This document shows positions 1 through 8,039 of a stretch of DNA of 64,000 bases, piece by piece (position 1 is the stretch's first letter; each line of letters begins with the position of its first letter). This DNA comes from Pseudobdellovibrionaceae bacterium (GTDB taxonomy: Bacteria > Bdellovibrionota > Bdellovibrionia > Bdellovibrionales > UBA1609), in assembly GCA_018663505.1 (NCBI GenBank), contig JABJQG010000053.1, forward strand, positions 1-64,000, written 5' to 3'. Position numbers and translations under genes: made by a program. A model generated the notes under the pieces. That model saw only the letters and a program-made list of their open reading frames with translations, had not been told where the DNA came from and did not search any database.

Positions 1-72
1 ATCCGCCCAAATCCCCGGTGCAACAGTTATAATAAAAACCACAACCAACAAATATCTACTTATTAAAAACAT
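1..72 (-). CDS. N-terminus of a secreted protein, cut by the window edge
   Basis: On the minus strand an ATG at 72 preceded by an AAGGAG ribosome site (about 78-83) opens a frame that stays open to base 1. The 24 visible residues start MFLISRYLLVVVFIIT and end near GIWAD, a typical Sec signal peptide with a cleavage site after an Ala. Nothing of the mature protein is visible, so function cannot be given. The next gene on the same strand (248-958) lies upstream with a 175-base gap. Confidence 0.65.
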   Translation of the reverse strand, partial: MFLISRYLLVVVFIITVAPGIWAD

Positions 73-247
73 GATTATCTCCTTTTTATCTAGAATATAT
101 GAGCAATAACACTATAATTTTAAATTTTCAGCATCTATTAGGATACTAAACAGCTTTTGCTTTGAGTCATATTGACTAAAGCAGCTAGTTCACCATAATT
201 AAGGTTAAATGGAAGGTGGTAGGCCTAAATAAAAATAGAATTACTAT

Positions 248-958
248 CTATTGAGCTTGATTTGATGAACTGGATTGACCAGAGTCATCTGTTGCGAGCT
301 CCATTAAATCCACTGAGGAGCATAGCCTTTCAATACGCAGAATATGTGCTTTATTTCTACTATGTTTGTCATAGTTGATACCAAAACCCGTTCCATTGTC
401 AAAAATCCAGTTCAGTGCAGTTTGATTTGTTGTGTAATTTGTATAACGTTTTTTCCCTTTGTTCACAGTATTACACATATGCGCATGAATATCAGTTTTT
501 CTTCTCACTGTAGAATCAGTTTGAACAAAATGAGTGATTTTTTCTACACCACAGTTTTTATGAAAATCGTAAGTTATAGTTTCACTTTCTTGTATACGAG
601 GAACTGCTTTTTTATCGTATTTAGTTACACGTTGAATCGTGATGGACTTATTAAAGATATCTTTATCTTTACCTCTTTCTTCATTCCTTACAGTTACAAT
701 AGAGTATGGTACTTTTCGAATGGAAATTTTTGGTTTTAGTTCATATCCATTATGTTTTAAATCCTTTTTCTTGAAGTTCATTTTTTCAATTTCACTTTTT
801 GTCTTAATTGCAAAATCGATAATGTATTCATTATTAGGGTAATTATTTTTTTTTAAAATAGCATCAATTGTATCGTCACATTTATCTTGTTGATGTTGAG
901 CAAAAGTAAACTGGAACCCGAATAAAAATACTAATAATACAACTTTGTTCAAAAACAT
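248..958 (-). CDS. hypothetical secreted protein, 236 aa
   Basis: I do not recognise the family. The first 20 residues form a Sec signal peptide (MFLNKVVLLV, cleaved near FTFA-Q), and an AAGGAG site sits directly before the ATG. The mature part is polar and Lys-rich with four Cys (residues roughly 27, 136, 161, 212) that could form disulfides in the periplasm, and the tail is a Ser/Gln-rich run. It lies upstream of the cut-off secreted gene at 1-72 and may be cotranscribed with it. The reading frame is clear; the function is unknown. Confidence 0.75.
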   Translation of the reverse strand: MFLNKVVLLVFLFGFQFTFAQHQQDKCDDTIDAILKKNNYPNNEYIIDFAIKTKSEIEKMNFKKKDLKHNGYELKPKISIRKVPYSIVTVRNEERGKDKDIFNKSITIQRVTKYDKKAVPRIQESETITYDFHKNCGVEKITHFVQTDSTVRRKTDIHAHMCNTVNKGKKRYTNYTTNQTALNWIFDNGTGFGINYDKHSRNKAHILRIERLCSSVDLMELATDDSGQSSSSNQAQ

Positions 959-1045
959 CTCCTTAGTTTACAATACTTCATGACTACTCCCATTTTATCT
1001 TAATGTGATATAAAAGAAAGACTAGATTTATGTATATAAAAGTAA

Positions 1046-1213
1046 GTAGGACTAAAGGATATAGACAAACGATCACCAGAGATGATTTACCTTTATCCTA
1101 TCAGCAAGTCATTTTTACCAAGAGGTTGGGAAATAAACTACGGACCAATAGCTGGATATAGAAATCACCCTCAAGAAAGCCAAATCAATAAAAAACCAGC
1201 TTTACAAATATGA
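1046..1213 (+). pseudogene. possible remnant of a protein-coding gene (55 open codons)
   Basis: This stretch lies in the 400-base gap between 958 and 1363. It reads open for 55 codons (VGLKDIDKRSPEMIYLYPIS, then a Pro/Gly/Tyr-rich stretch such as PRGWEINYGPIAGY) and ends in TGA. It lacks a convincing start and ribosome site and follows an in-frame TAA. The composition looks like real protein rather than AT-rich noise, so a decayed gene end is possible, but chance is not excluded. Outside these codons I see no other feature in 959-1362. Confidence 0.25.
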
Positions 1214-1362
1214 ATTATAAATCTTAGTTATTCATACTGCCCATAGCAGTTACTTAAGTTCAAAGGTCACCTGAAAACTATTCACATTTTTGTAAGTTTT
1301 GTCTTTTTTCCTCATAAATGCTTAGCCATATGTTAGAATTGCGCCATAAGGAGAGAGGCTAT

Positions 1363-2090
1363 ATGTCCATAAAAAAAGGAGATTTTGAAAAGCTAAGTGC
1401 TGATGAGCGTAAAGCCTATATTGATATGTTCACTAATAGTACCATTAAAAAAAAGCCCCTGTATACTTCCGGATGGCCTGATAATAACTGGCGTATAATA
1501 CCTGGACTACTTGGGTTCCCCGTTGAACGGCACTCCCGGTTAATTAAACATCCTTTGATAATTTCAAGTTTTATCATCCTTTTTATAGGTATTTATTATT
1601 TTGCAGCTAATGCGGATCTTCATCAATTTATTAGAAGCTATGGCTTCATTTACTTGGAAACTCATATTATTTTTATATATTTGGCGATGACATTGAAGAT
1701 GACCTCTATTTTAGAAAATTCATAATACTGTTACTTGGCAGTCATGCTTTTGGTCTATTAACACATATCATTATAGATAGCTCCACAGGGGCACCTTTGC
1801 TGGGTGCTAGCGCTGGGATATCTGGGTTATTGGGTTACTATATGGTTCGATTCCCCAAACGTCAGATCAGCTATTTGGCCATATTTCTAATTGCTTATAT
1901 TGGCTGGGTTCACATCCCCGCATTTTTTGCATTTTTAATTAAATTTGGTTGGGAATTTTTCTTTGTGAGTTCTTCACTTGCTAAAGGCAGTAATGTGGCT
2001 CACTGGGCGCATCTTGGAGGATTTGCATTTGGATTTTTGTATGCAAAACTACAAGAGGTGGAAAAATTACCACCTAAGGAAGCGAAATGA
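1363..2090 (+). pseudogene. rhomboid-family intramembrane serine protease, interrupted by a -1 frameshift
   Basis: Rhomboids cleave membrane proteins inside the bilayer using a Ser-His dyad. The first frame runs from ATG 1363 (AAGGAG about 10 bases upstream) to a stop at 1725. The second frame can be read from about 1670 to 2090 and carries the rhomboid hallmarks FGDDIEDD, the catalytic GASAGISG (from about 1800) and the His motif AHWAHLGGFAFG. Joining the two at the run of five T near 1666-1670 by one base back gives one protein of about 242 residues with six hydrophobic segments. The usual oxyanion Asn appears replaced by His (THIIFIYIFG). It may be a pseudogene, a sequencing slip or a frameshifted gene; the shift point TTT-to-TTT would permit tRNA slippage. 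Confidence 0.7.
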
Positions 2091-2104
2091 CGCTTAGCTA
2101 AACC

Positions 2105-2125
2105 AAAAGGTACGGCGTACCTTTT
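2105..2125. repeat. palindromic REP-like hairpin between convergent genes
   Basis: A perfect 21-base palindrome with ten-base arms (AAAAGGTACG / CGTACCTTTT) sits between the convergent rhomboid and barrel genes. Its last bases are part of the TAA stop of the minus-strand barrel gene. The T-run on either strand suits a bidirectional terminator. Its half CGGCGTACCTTTT also occurs in the hairpins around the RAYT transposase at 59 kb. Confidence 0.7.
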
Positions 2126-3104
2126 ATAGCTCTAAGAAGCTGACTACGCTTATGGATAGAGACTTTGTGAGCAAGGAGTTGGAGGCGTTTGCTAGGAAAC
2201 TTTGATCTAAATAGGATGCTGTTAGCGAATAGTTTTTGAAGAGGTAGCTTACGCTTAATCCTGTTTCCCAGTAGTGTCGGGGTTGTGATCCTGAACTTGT
2301 TAATGGACTTAGAGAGGATGTAACTTTTGAGGCATTTTGTTTGGAGTACAATAGAGAACCACCCAATCTTAAATCACCACCTTTGGGGCTGTAGCCTGCA
2401 CCAAATAGCATGGTATGGCCGTCTCCGGGTTCTACACTGAGTCTTTCACCGGGTTTATTAAACTCTCTATTAAACGCCTTGTGGTACTCGGTCATAAATA
2501 GAAAATCATAATTAAAGATGGCTTTCACAAAAGACACACCTACCGAGGTGGTATAAAAACCACTGCCAAAGGAGTCTGTATATAAGGGCTTCTCTGCATC
2601 GTAGCTGGATGATGAACTAGGAAGGGTTTCATCAATAAAAACATAACCCTTAGGACGCCATAAGCTAAAAGAATACTCTGGTAGGAACTCATAGGCGGTT
2701 TGTAAATGGAAATCACCAATGCCACTAGAATTTTCATTTGCAGCTAGGGTTTTATGAGTATTCACTTTATATGGAAGCCTTAAACCCATTTGCCAATAAG
2801 GTGAAAGTAAATAAGTTGCCGACAAGGTTAGAGATTCAGAAACCTCTTGGTTAGTCACATCTCTTTCCGAAATGAGGCTATCTTCGTTTGCATAATGGGT
2901 GACAGCAGAGTTTGCGCCCACTAAGGCTAATTGTGCTCGATAGTCTCCAGTAATAAGCTGAGGTAAACTAGCTCCACCACCACAACAGGAAGCTGCGAAA
3001 AGCGTTTTTGTAAAAGCTGTAAGGAATAATACAAATACAAGTTTAAAGCTTTGTTGTAAAATATCAGAAGAGTTTTCAGGCTGACCTAAAGATTTAAACC
3101 CCAT
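2124..3104 (-). CDS. outer-membrane beta-barrel-like protein with a Cys-Cys-Gly-Gly-Gly start
   Basis: The 326-residue product has an N-terminal hydrophobic export segment (about residues 20-37), then ASCCGGGASLPQ at the start of the mature chain. The rest is alternating, aromatic-rich strands (SATYLLSPYWQMGLRLPY, GAGYSPKGGDLRLGGSLLYS, TGLSVSYLFKNYSLTASYL), typical of an outer-membrane barrel. The paired Cys could bind metal or be oxidised. It is the last gene of a four-gene minus-strand operon (4649 to 2124) and overlaps its upstream neighbour by 19 bases, so an internal start could be the real one. The role is unknown; the company of redoxin and YtkA-like genes suggests metal or redox handling in the envelope. 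Confidence 0.75.
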   Translation of the reverse strand: MGFKSLGQPENSSDILQQSFKLVFVLFLTAFTKTLFAASCCGGGASLPQLITGDYRAQLALVGANSAVTHYANEDSLISERDVTNQEVSESLTLSATYLLSPYWQMGLRLPYKVNTHKTLAANENSSGIGDFHLQTAYEFLPEYSFSLWRPKGYVFIDETLPSSSSSYDAEKPLYTDSFGSGFYTTSVGVSFVKAIFNYDFLFMTEYHKAFNREFNKPGERLSVEPGDGHTMLFGAGYSPKGGDLRLGGSLLYSKQNASKVTSSLSPLTSSGSQPRHYWETGLSVSYLFKNYSLTASYLDQSFLANASNSLLTKSLSISVVSFLEL

Positions 3105-3559
3105 TTGACCTCTTCCACCAATGTGTCTTTGTCATAAAGTTGAAAATGAATGTCCCAGTATCCTTCCATAGTAAAAAACACTTCAGAGAGCTCATAAATT
3201 CCCTCACCAAAATTTTCTACATGAATGGGAAAAGACCCATGACCCATTGAAGGCATCCACAACATGACTTTCAGTTCATAAGCGGTCTCAGTAGGTCGTC
3301 CATCCTCATCGGTGAGCACTAAAAGCACTTTTGATTCTTTAGATATTTGAGGACCTAGTCTCCAGAATTTTTTTAACTTTAATTGAGATTTAGAAAAAAT
3401 AACTTCAGAATGAGATGAATCTATTTTTTGGTTTTTGGAATACTTATCATTTTTGTCATCATTTTTTGATTTATTTAAAAATGGGGAGTCACCGCATCCC
3501 CATAAAAACAATACACCGAATATAATTGGGGGAACGCTTAGCTTTTTAATAAACAGCAT
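3086..3559 (-). CDS. YtkA/FixH-like periplasmic lipoprotein
   Basis: The 157-residue product has a short lipoprotein-type signal (VLFLWGCGDSP, lipid Cys at residue 22) and a polar Lys/Asp/Asn linker. A C-terminal immunoglobulin-like domain follows, with MPSMGHGSFPIHV and the final strand pattern GYWDIHFQLYD. This is the pattern of the YtkA-like/FixH family, whose Met/His residues are linked to copper handling in related proteins. Its ATG overlaps the upstream TGA by one base, so the two are translationally coupled. It resembles the neighbour at 3559-3996, pointing to an old duplication. Confidence 0.7.
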   Translation of the reverse strand: MLFIKKLSVPPIIFGVLFLWGCGDSPFLNKSKNDDKNDKYSKNQKIDSSHSEVIFSKSQLKLKKFWRLGPQISKESKVLLVLTDEDGRPTETAYELKVMLWMPSMGHGSFPIHVENFGEGIYELSEVFFTMEGYWDIHFQLYDKDTLVEEVKWGLNL

Positions 3560-3996
3560 CAGTGTCCCATTCCTGTATTTTCTAGATCCACTTTGTACGC
3601 GGATTGAGACACGATGCTGTCAGCCTGTATTAAACCCACTCTCACTTCCCAGAAGCCCTTCATGCCATGCATGTAGAAACGAGCGTTTTTCGATTCAAAT
3701 ACTCCAGCTGATACTTGTAACCATTCCAATTCGATCCCTCCCCGGTGTGAATGACCATTATCCATGATCATATAAGTATATATATCTAAATCATAATCAG
3801 GTGAAACAAACACCTTTTCTGAATCCCCTTTTTTCCAAAACATAATTTTAAAATGTGATTTCTCATCAACATAAGGTCCATCTATCCAAGTTAAATCTGC
3901 GCAAAGCTCCGTATTTTTAAAATCCATAGGACAATTTTCAGAGGCAAAAAGAGGGTTCCATACAAAAAACAACACCATTAATAATAATTTTTTCAC
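3559..3996 (-). CDS. YtkA/FixH-like secreted protein
   Basis: I place the start at GTG 3996, where AAGGAG lies five bases upstream, rather than at 4023. The Sec signal (VKKLLLMVLFFVW, cleaved near LFA-S) then begins the product at once. The mature domain has two early Cys (ENCPMDF, ELCADL), a HSHRGGIELEWL segment and the closing pattern GFWEVRVGLIQ shared with the next gene. The family fold is copper-linked in other bacteria; binding here is inference. It is the second gene of the redoxin operon. Confidence 0.7.
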   Translation of the reverse strand: MKKLLLMVLFFVWNPLFASENCPMDFKNTELCADLTWIDGPYVDEKSHFKIMFWKKGDSEKVFVSPDYDLDIYTYMIMDNGHSHRGGIELEWLQVSAGVFESKNARFYMHGMKGFWEVRVGLIQADSIVSQSAYKVDLENTGMGH

Positions 3997-4040
3997 AACT
4001 CTCTCCTTATCAGTTCCAACCAAAGTAGCTTAACAGCTTA

Positions 4041-4649
4041 TCAAAATGCGGAATCTCGTTTAATTACACAACCTACTGTTTTAGAATCCTTAACTTTTAC
4101 CTCTGTATTTGTAGAAATTGAAGCTAAAGCATCTTTTAAATAAAACTCACTGGCTCGCCCTGGGTCTCTAGAGTTTGTAGCGCCCCCCTGAAACAAGGTT
4201 TTTCCATTTGCACCAACTATGAATACATGAGGCGTCTTCACCGCTTTATATTCATTGGCGTACTTTAATTCCTTATCCAATAATATTGGAAAATCAATTT
4301 TATATTGTGAGTAAAACTTACGAGCATCTTCCTGGGTCACTTCTTTAGATGAATTAAATCCAATAAAATCAAATTGAGGATATTTTTTCTGTAATTGATT
4401 AAGGTGATCAAAGTGAGCCTGAGAACATGGGCAGCCCGTACTTAAGAAGTACGCCACTATTGGCTTTTTTAAACCTAGTTTTTTTTCGTAGTTGATATTA
4501 CTTGTAAGATCTATGCCTTTAAAAGGCTTTGCTTGGGCAGTAGGTGCGAAAACTAAAAAAAATGCAAAAACTAAAGCAGCAAATACCATCTCATATTTTA
4601 TGTGTTTCCAAAGATGTTTTAAAGTAAATTCATTTTTTCGAGTAAACAT
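4041..4649 (-). CDS. secreted redoxin (AhpC/TSA thioredoxin-fold) with a CPC motif
   Basis: The 202-residue product has a signal/anchor at residues 20-40 ending in AQA. A thioredoxin fold follows: PIVAYFLSTGCPCSQAHF (Cys73 and Cys75), DFIGFNSSKE, the cis-Pro region VKTPHVFIV and NGKTLFQGG. The active site is CPC rather than the usual CXXC, and a late Cys (TVGCVIKR, near 194) matches a class of redoxins that also end this way. It is the first gene of an operon with two YtkA-like proteins and a barrel. A redox or metal-delivery role in the periplasm is inferred from fold and context. Confidence 0.8.
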   Translation of the reverse strand: MFTRKNEFTLKHLWKHIKYEMVFAALVFAFFLVFAPTAQAKPFKGIDLTSNINYEKKLGLKKPIVAYFLSTGCPCSQAHFDHLNQLQKKYPQFDFIGFNSSKEVTQEDARKFYSQYKIDFPILLDKELKYANEYKAVKTPHVFIVGANGKTLFQGGATNSRDPGRASEFYLKDALASISTNTEVKVKDSKTVGCVIKRDSAF

Positions 4650-5041
4650 TTTATCAGTCCCACCTTAATAGCTAAATGCTATTTGATATCCATTACCAGG
4701 AAAACATAGCACAAGTCCTATGCATTTTTCACTCAGTCATTACTACATTTACGAAATATCATTGCTGCAAAACCCATACAAGAAGTAAATATATGATTTT
4801 TCTCATATTCATATTAAATTCAATAGCTTTTTGTCTTTTCTTTCTGTAGCTTAGGCCCAAGAGTTGGAAATCAGTGACTTTAAGGGCCTGGGGAAAGAAG
4901 TTTTAAACAGGTAATTATATTAAAACTTCTATGGCTGGTGAAACCACTTTAACTCTAAACAAGTGAACCCGGTAGCAAATCCACTTCATTTGTTTAAATT
5001 TTAAACTTAATCATGCACTAAATGCTCTTGGAGGGGGATTC
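4650..5041. other. intergenic region between divergent operons, no gene seen
   Basis: These 392 bases separate the minus-strand redoxin operon from the plus-strand flavoprotein gene and must hold both promoters. I find no open frame worth calling, no RNA gene, and no clear FNR-type dyad. The only clear signal is the GGAGGGGG ribosome site just before 5042. Confidence 0.6.
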
Positions 5042-6253
5042 ATGAAACATATTGTAATACTTGGTAGTAACTTTGCCGGCTCAACGGCTGCTTTTGAATT
5101 AGCTAGAAAACTAAAGGGTGAACATAAAATCACCGTTGTTTCCCCATCTACAGATTTTCTCTACGTACCTTCACTAATTTGGGTGCCATTTGGTCGTAGA
5201 AAAGTAAAAAACATTAGCTTTGATATTCGTGGTTTAATGAACAAAAAGGGCATTGATTTTGTCCATGACAAAGCCACAAAGATTAATCCAGGCACCAACA
5301 TAGTAAATACAGAATCTCATGGAGATATAAAGTATGACTATATAGTAATAGCCACAGGCGTGAGTCTATACTTTGATGGCATCAAGGGGCTGGAATCAAA
5401 AAATGAATTCACCCAATGCATAGCTTCTCCTAAAATGGCGGAAAAGGCATACGAAGAGTACAAAAAATTAGTTAAAGACCCTGGGCCTGTTGTTGTTGGA
5501 GCCACCCAGGGGGCGAGCTGTATGGGAGCTGGTTACGAATATCTTTTTAACTTAGAAAAAGAACTACGAAAATCTAAGGTGAGAAAAAAAGTGGATATCA
5601 CCTGGATTACCCCAGAACCATTTTTAGGACACTTTGGTATTGAAGGTATATATGGCGGCAAACGCATGCTTGAGATCTTTATGAAGATGTTCAACATTCG
5701 TTGGATCACTGACGCTAGCATTAAAGAAGTGCAAAAAGATAAAATTATTTTAGATTCCGGGGAAGAGCTTCCTTACAAGCTATCCATGTTAATGCCACCT
5801 TTTAAGGGCGCAGCTCCCATACTTAACTCTCCAGAAATCTGTGACGACAAAGGCTTTATCCCCTGCCACGATACTTACCAACACGTAAAATATTCAAATA
5901 TTTACGCCGCTGGCTTAGCTGTTCAAGTGAAGGCCCCTTTTAAAGAAATGAAAACACCCTTTGGCGTACCAAAAACAGGTTTCCCTTCTGATGTTCAGGG
6001 TAAAATTGTGGCCAATAATATTCTTCATGCCATCACTGGAAAAAGCAAAGAAAAAGCAGAAGCCTTCGGTAAAATCCCAGGAATTTGCATAATGGATGCT
6101 GGTGACAAAGAAGTATTAATCCTAACCAACCACCTATTTAAACCCAGACAGTTCGAAATCATGATTCCAAATGTAATAGCAAGTTTCGGAAAATGGATGC
6201 TAGAAAAATACATGCTCATAAAAAACAAAAGAGGCTGGGCCATGCTCCCCTAA
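5042..6253 (+). CDS. sulfide:quinone oxidoreductase-like flavoprotein
   Basis: The 403-residue product belongs to the SQR/FCSD branch of the pyridine-nucleotide-disulfide oxidoreductase fold. The N-terminal FAD motif is IVILGSNFAGSTAAFEL (residues 4-20), and the second dinucleotide-fold segment is YDYIVIATGVSLYFDG (98-113). An FAD-contact region follows (YSNIYAAGLAV, from 284), and the C-terminus is amphipathic and suited to membrane binding. Cys160 (QGASCMGAG) and Cys349 (IPGICIMD) lie where the two catalytic Cys of SQRs are expected, which supports sulfide oxidation to polysulfide with electrons to quinone. The start has an excellent GGAGGGGG site. It stands alone, just outside the nos locus. 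A related NADH dehydrogenase is the alternative. Confidence 0.75.
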   Translation: MKHIVILGSNFAGSTAAFELARKLKGEHKITVVSPSTDFLYVPSLIWVPFGRRKVKNISFDIRGLMNKKGIDFVHDKATKINPGTNIVNTESHGDIKYDYIVIATGVSLYFDGIKGLESKNEFTQCIASPKMAEKAYEEYKKLVKDPGPVVVGATQGASCMGAGYEYLFNLEKELRKSKVRKKVDITWITPEPFLGHFGIEGIYGGKRMLEIFMKMFNIRWITDASIKEVQKDKIILDSGEELPYKLSMLMPPFKGAAPILNSPEICDDKGFIPCHDTYQHVKYSNIYAAGLAVQVKAPFKEMKTPFGVPKTGFPSDVQGKIVANNILHAITGKSKEKAEAFGKIPGICIMDAGDKEVLILTNHLFKPRQFEIMIPNVIASFGKWMLEKYMLIKNKRGWAMLP

Positions 6254-6278
6254 AAAGGTGCCAGCTCACTTATGGGAC
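6251..6278 (+). repeat. dispersed repeat copy starting at the flavoprotein stop codon
   Basis: The sequence TAAAAAGGTGCCAGCTCACT and the following TATGGGAC begin with the TAA stop of the flavoprotein gene. A near-identical inverted copy lies at 63498-63524, where it likewise begins with a gene's TAA stop (the Fur-family gene). It contains the palindromic core GGTGCC. This looks like a REP-type element fixed at gene ends. Confidence 0.65.
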
Positions 6279-6283
6279 TCATT

Positions 6284-6316
6284 GCATCACTTAAACAAGA
6301 GTCACTTTAGTGATGC
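6284..6316. terminator. candidate terminator hairpin between convergent genes
   Basis: GCATCACT (6284-6291) pairs perfectly with AGTGATGC (6309-6316) across a 17-base loop, followed by TTCTTCTTT. It lies between the flavoprotein gene and the convergent gene at 6324, so it could end transcription on the plus strand. The T-tract is interrupted, so strength is uncertain. Confidence 0.5.
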
Positions 6317-6323
6317 TTCTTCT

Positions 6324-6956
6324 TTAATAATATAGGTGGCTTGAGAATTTCGGCTCTTTCCCGGCTTTTATAGCTTTCTTCCAAGCTTTAATTTTTGGTA
6401 CAGCAGACTTGGAGTCCCAAAACACTAGGCATGTATCAAAATACTCAAGTACAGCTGCCTTCTCACCTTTAAGCAATAGCTCTCTAGCTAGGGTCATATT
6501 TGGACCATATGAATCTAATTGAGGTGAGCCTTTTGTTTCAGAAGCTAGTTTTAAAAAATTCTTTGCAGACTCAATATTCCCTTTAAACAACTCTACTCGG
6601 CCCAAGACAAGGTTTCCATGGTGAATGGCATTACCATAAGCCCAGTCCCCTTTATATATACTTGCAACATTTAAGACTATCTCAGCATAATTATTAATAG
6701 TTTCAATGTTATTGGAATTCAGATTTATTGAGGCATATTTAGTTACCACTGAAGACATATTGTAAAATATTTTCATTGAACGAATCTTACTACTATCATC
6801 ACCATCTTTTTTAATAAGGTGAAGTTCACTTTCAAGAAGTTCTAAATTCTCTTTAATTTGCTCTGTGGTGTAGTTCTGTTTATTTTTTGATCCCATGGCA
6901 TTACACAGTGGAAAAATAAGCATTATATACATAAAAACTAAAGCAAACTTCTTCAC
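6324..6956 (-). CDS. hypothetical secreted helical-repeat (TPR-like) protein
   Basis: I prefer the GTG at 6956 because GGAGG lies four bases before it and the signal peptide (VKKFALVFMYIMLIFPL) then starts at residue 1; the ATG at 6998 lacks such a site. The mature protein is alpha-helical, with repeats resembling tetratricopeptide units (NAIHHGNLVLGRVELFKGNI, SAKNFLKLASETKG, MTLARELLLKGEKAAVLEYF). These usually bind other proteins. No catalytic motif is seen. It is a single gene between the flavoprotein and the nos locus, and any link to denitrification is unproven. Confidence 0.7.
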   Translation of the reverse strand: MKKFALVFMYIMLIFPLCNAMGSKNKQNYTTEQIKENLELLESELHLIKKDGDDSSKIRSMKIFYNMSSVVTKYASINLNSNNIETINNYAEIVLNVASIYKGDWAYGNAIHHGNLVLGRVELFKGNIESAKNFLKLASETKGSPQLDSYGPNMTLARELLLKGEKAAVLEYFDTCLVFWDSKSAVPKIKAWKKAIKAGKEPKFSSHLYY

Positions 6957-7211
6957 AAATCCTCCAATAGAATCAAGATATTTAACAATGATTACCACAT
7001 ACCTATAAAAACAACAGTAATATTAAAAATAAACCGTCAATTGGGGGATTTTAGGTATTTTTTAATAAAAATATTTCATTGTTTTAACTAAATTTCATTT
7101 TAAGAGATTATCAAATCATATCACTCTAAATATTCATAAATCTCTATTTTATGGGAAAACATAGCTATTAAAATTTGAGATCACCACAGTTATCTAATCT
7201 GCAACAAATCA

Positions 7212-8039
7212 TCAAACAATATCACCATGTTTGAATATTTTAAATCCAGCCCAAGAAAGTAACCAACCTAATGACAATGGGTAAAGTAATGAAAATAGTA
7301 AAAATCCATTTCTCCCAATAGCATCTACAATAACATACGCCGCAGGACCAATGGCAGCACCTTCGGTATCGAAAAGCAATATTGCAGCCGTTCTAAATAC
7401 CTGTAGAGGGTTCAATAAGGATATACCAATTATTAATGATTCTGAGATACGGTGCTGTAGCATAATACCAATCAAGATAATATCTAAGAAAATTAGCAAA
7501 ATTAACCATATAGAAAATGCTAAACCCAATGCCCACTCTTGTTTTTTAACAGAACTTGAAATCAACATTCCAAAACCTAAAAAACACCAAGTCAAAGTGC
7601 CAAGTAAAACTGAGTAATAGAGAACCTCCATCCAAATCACATCTAAGCTTTTGATAAAACCCCATGCACTAGCTGCAAGCAAAGCAACAATCACTGGCAA
7701 AAAAACTACAAAAAATTTACCAGCAAGCTTTCCCCAAAAATAAGACGCCAAGGATATGGGCATAGACAAAAAATATTCCACAACATTATTTTCTTTATCC
7801 GCAACCACAGCTCGCACTGTTGAAATCAAAATAAATAAGGGCAATACTGCTACACATAACTGTATATAAGTAATCAACAAACGGCTAAGACCGGTGAATC
7901 CCAACACTCTGGATTCTGTAATACCAAGAGAAAATAACAAAATAATAGCTCCGCCAAACACAAGGCTATAAAGCAAAAACCATTTTGCTCTAAAGGATTC
8001 CCTAACCTCAGCCATACTCACTAACATTAATGTTTTCAT
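7212..8039 (-). CDS. nosY: NosY, ABC-type permease of the NosDFY copper-site maturation system
   Basis: The 275-residue product has six hydrophobic segments and the ABC-2 permease pattern (RAVVADKENNVVEYFLSMPISLASYFWGKLAGK near residues 70-105, a cytoplasmic coupling region). In known systems NosY forms a membrane complex with NosF and NosD that is needed to assemble the sulfur-containing CuZ site of N2O reductase. Its ATG overlaps the nosF stop by four bases (ATGA), a tight coupling. It is the last gene of the nosZ arm. Identification rests on context plus permease features. Confidence 0.88.
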   Translation of the reverse strand: MKTLMLVSMAEVRESFRAKWFLLYSLVFGGAIILLFSLGITESRVLGFTGLSRLLITYIQLCVAVLPLFILISTVRAVVADKENNVVEYFLSMPISLASYFWGKLAGKFFVVFLPVIVALLAASAWGFIKSLDVIWMEVLYYSVLLGTLTWCFLGFGMLISSSVKKQEWALGLAFSIWLILLIFLDIILIGIMLQHRISESLIIGISLLNPLQVFRTAAILLFDTEGAAIGPAAYVIVDAIGRNGFLLFSLLYPLSLGWLLSWAGFKIFKHGDIV

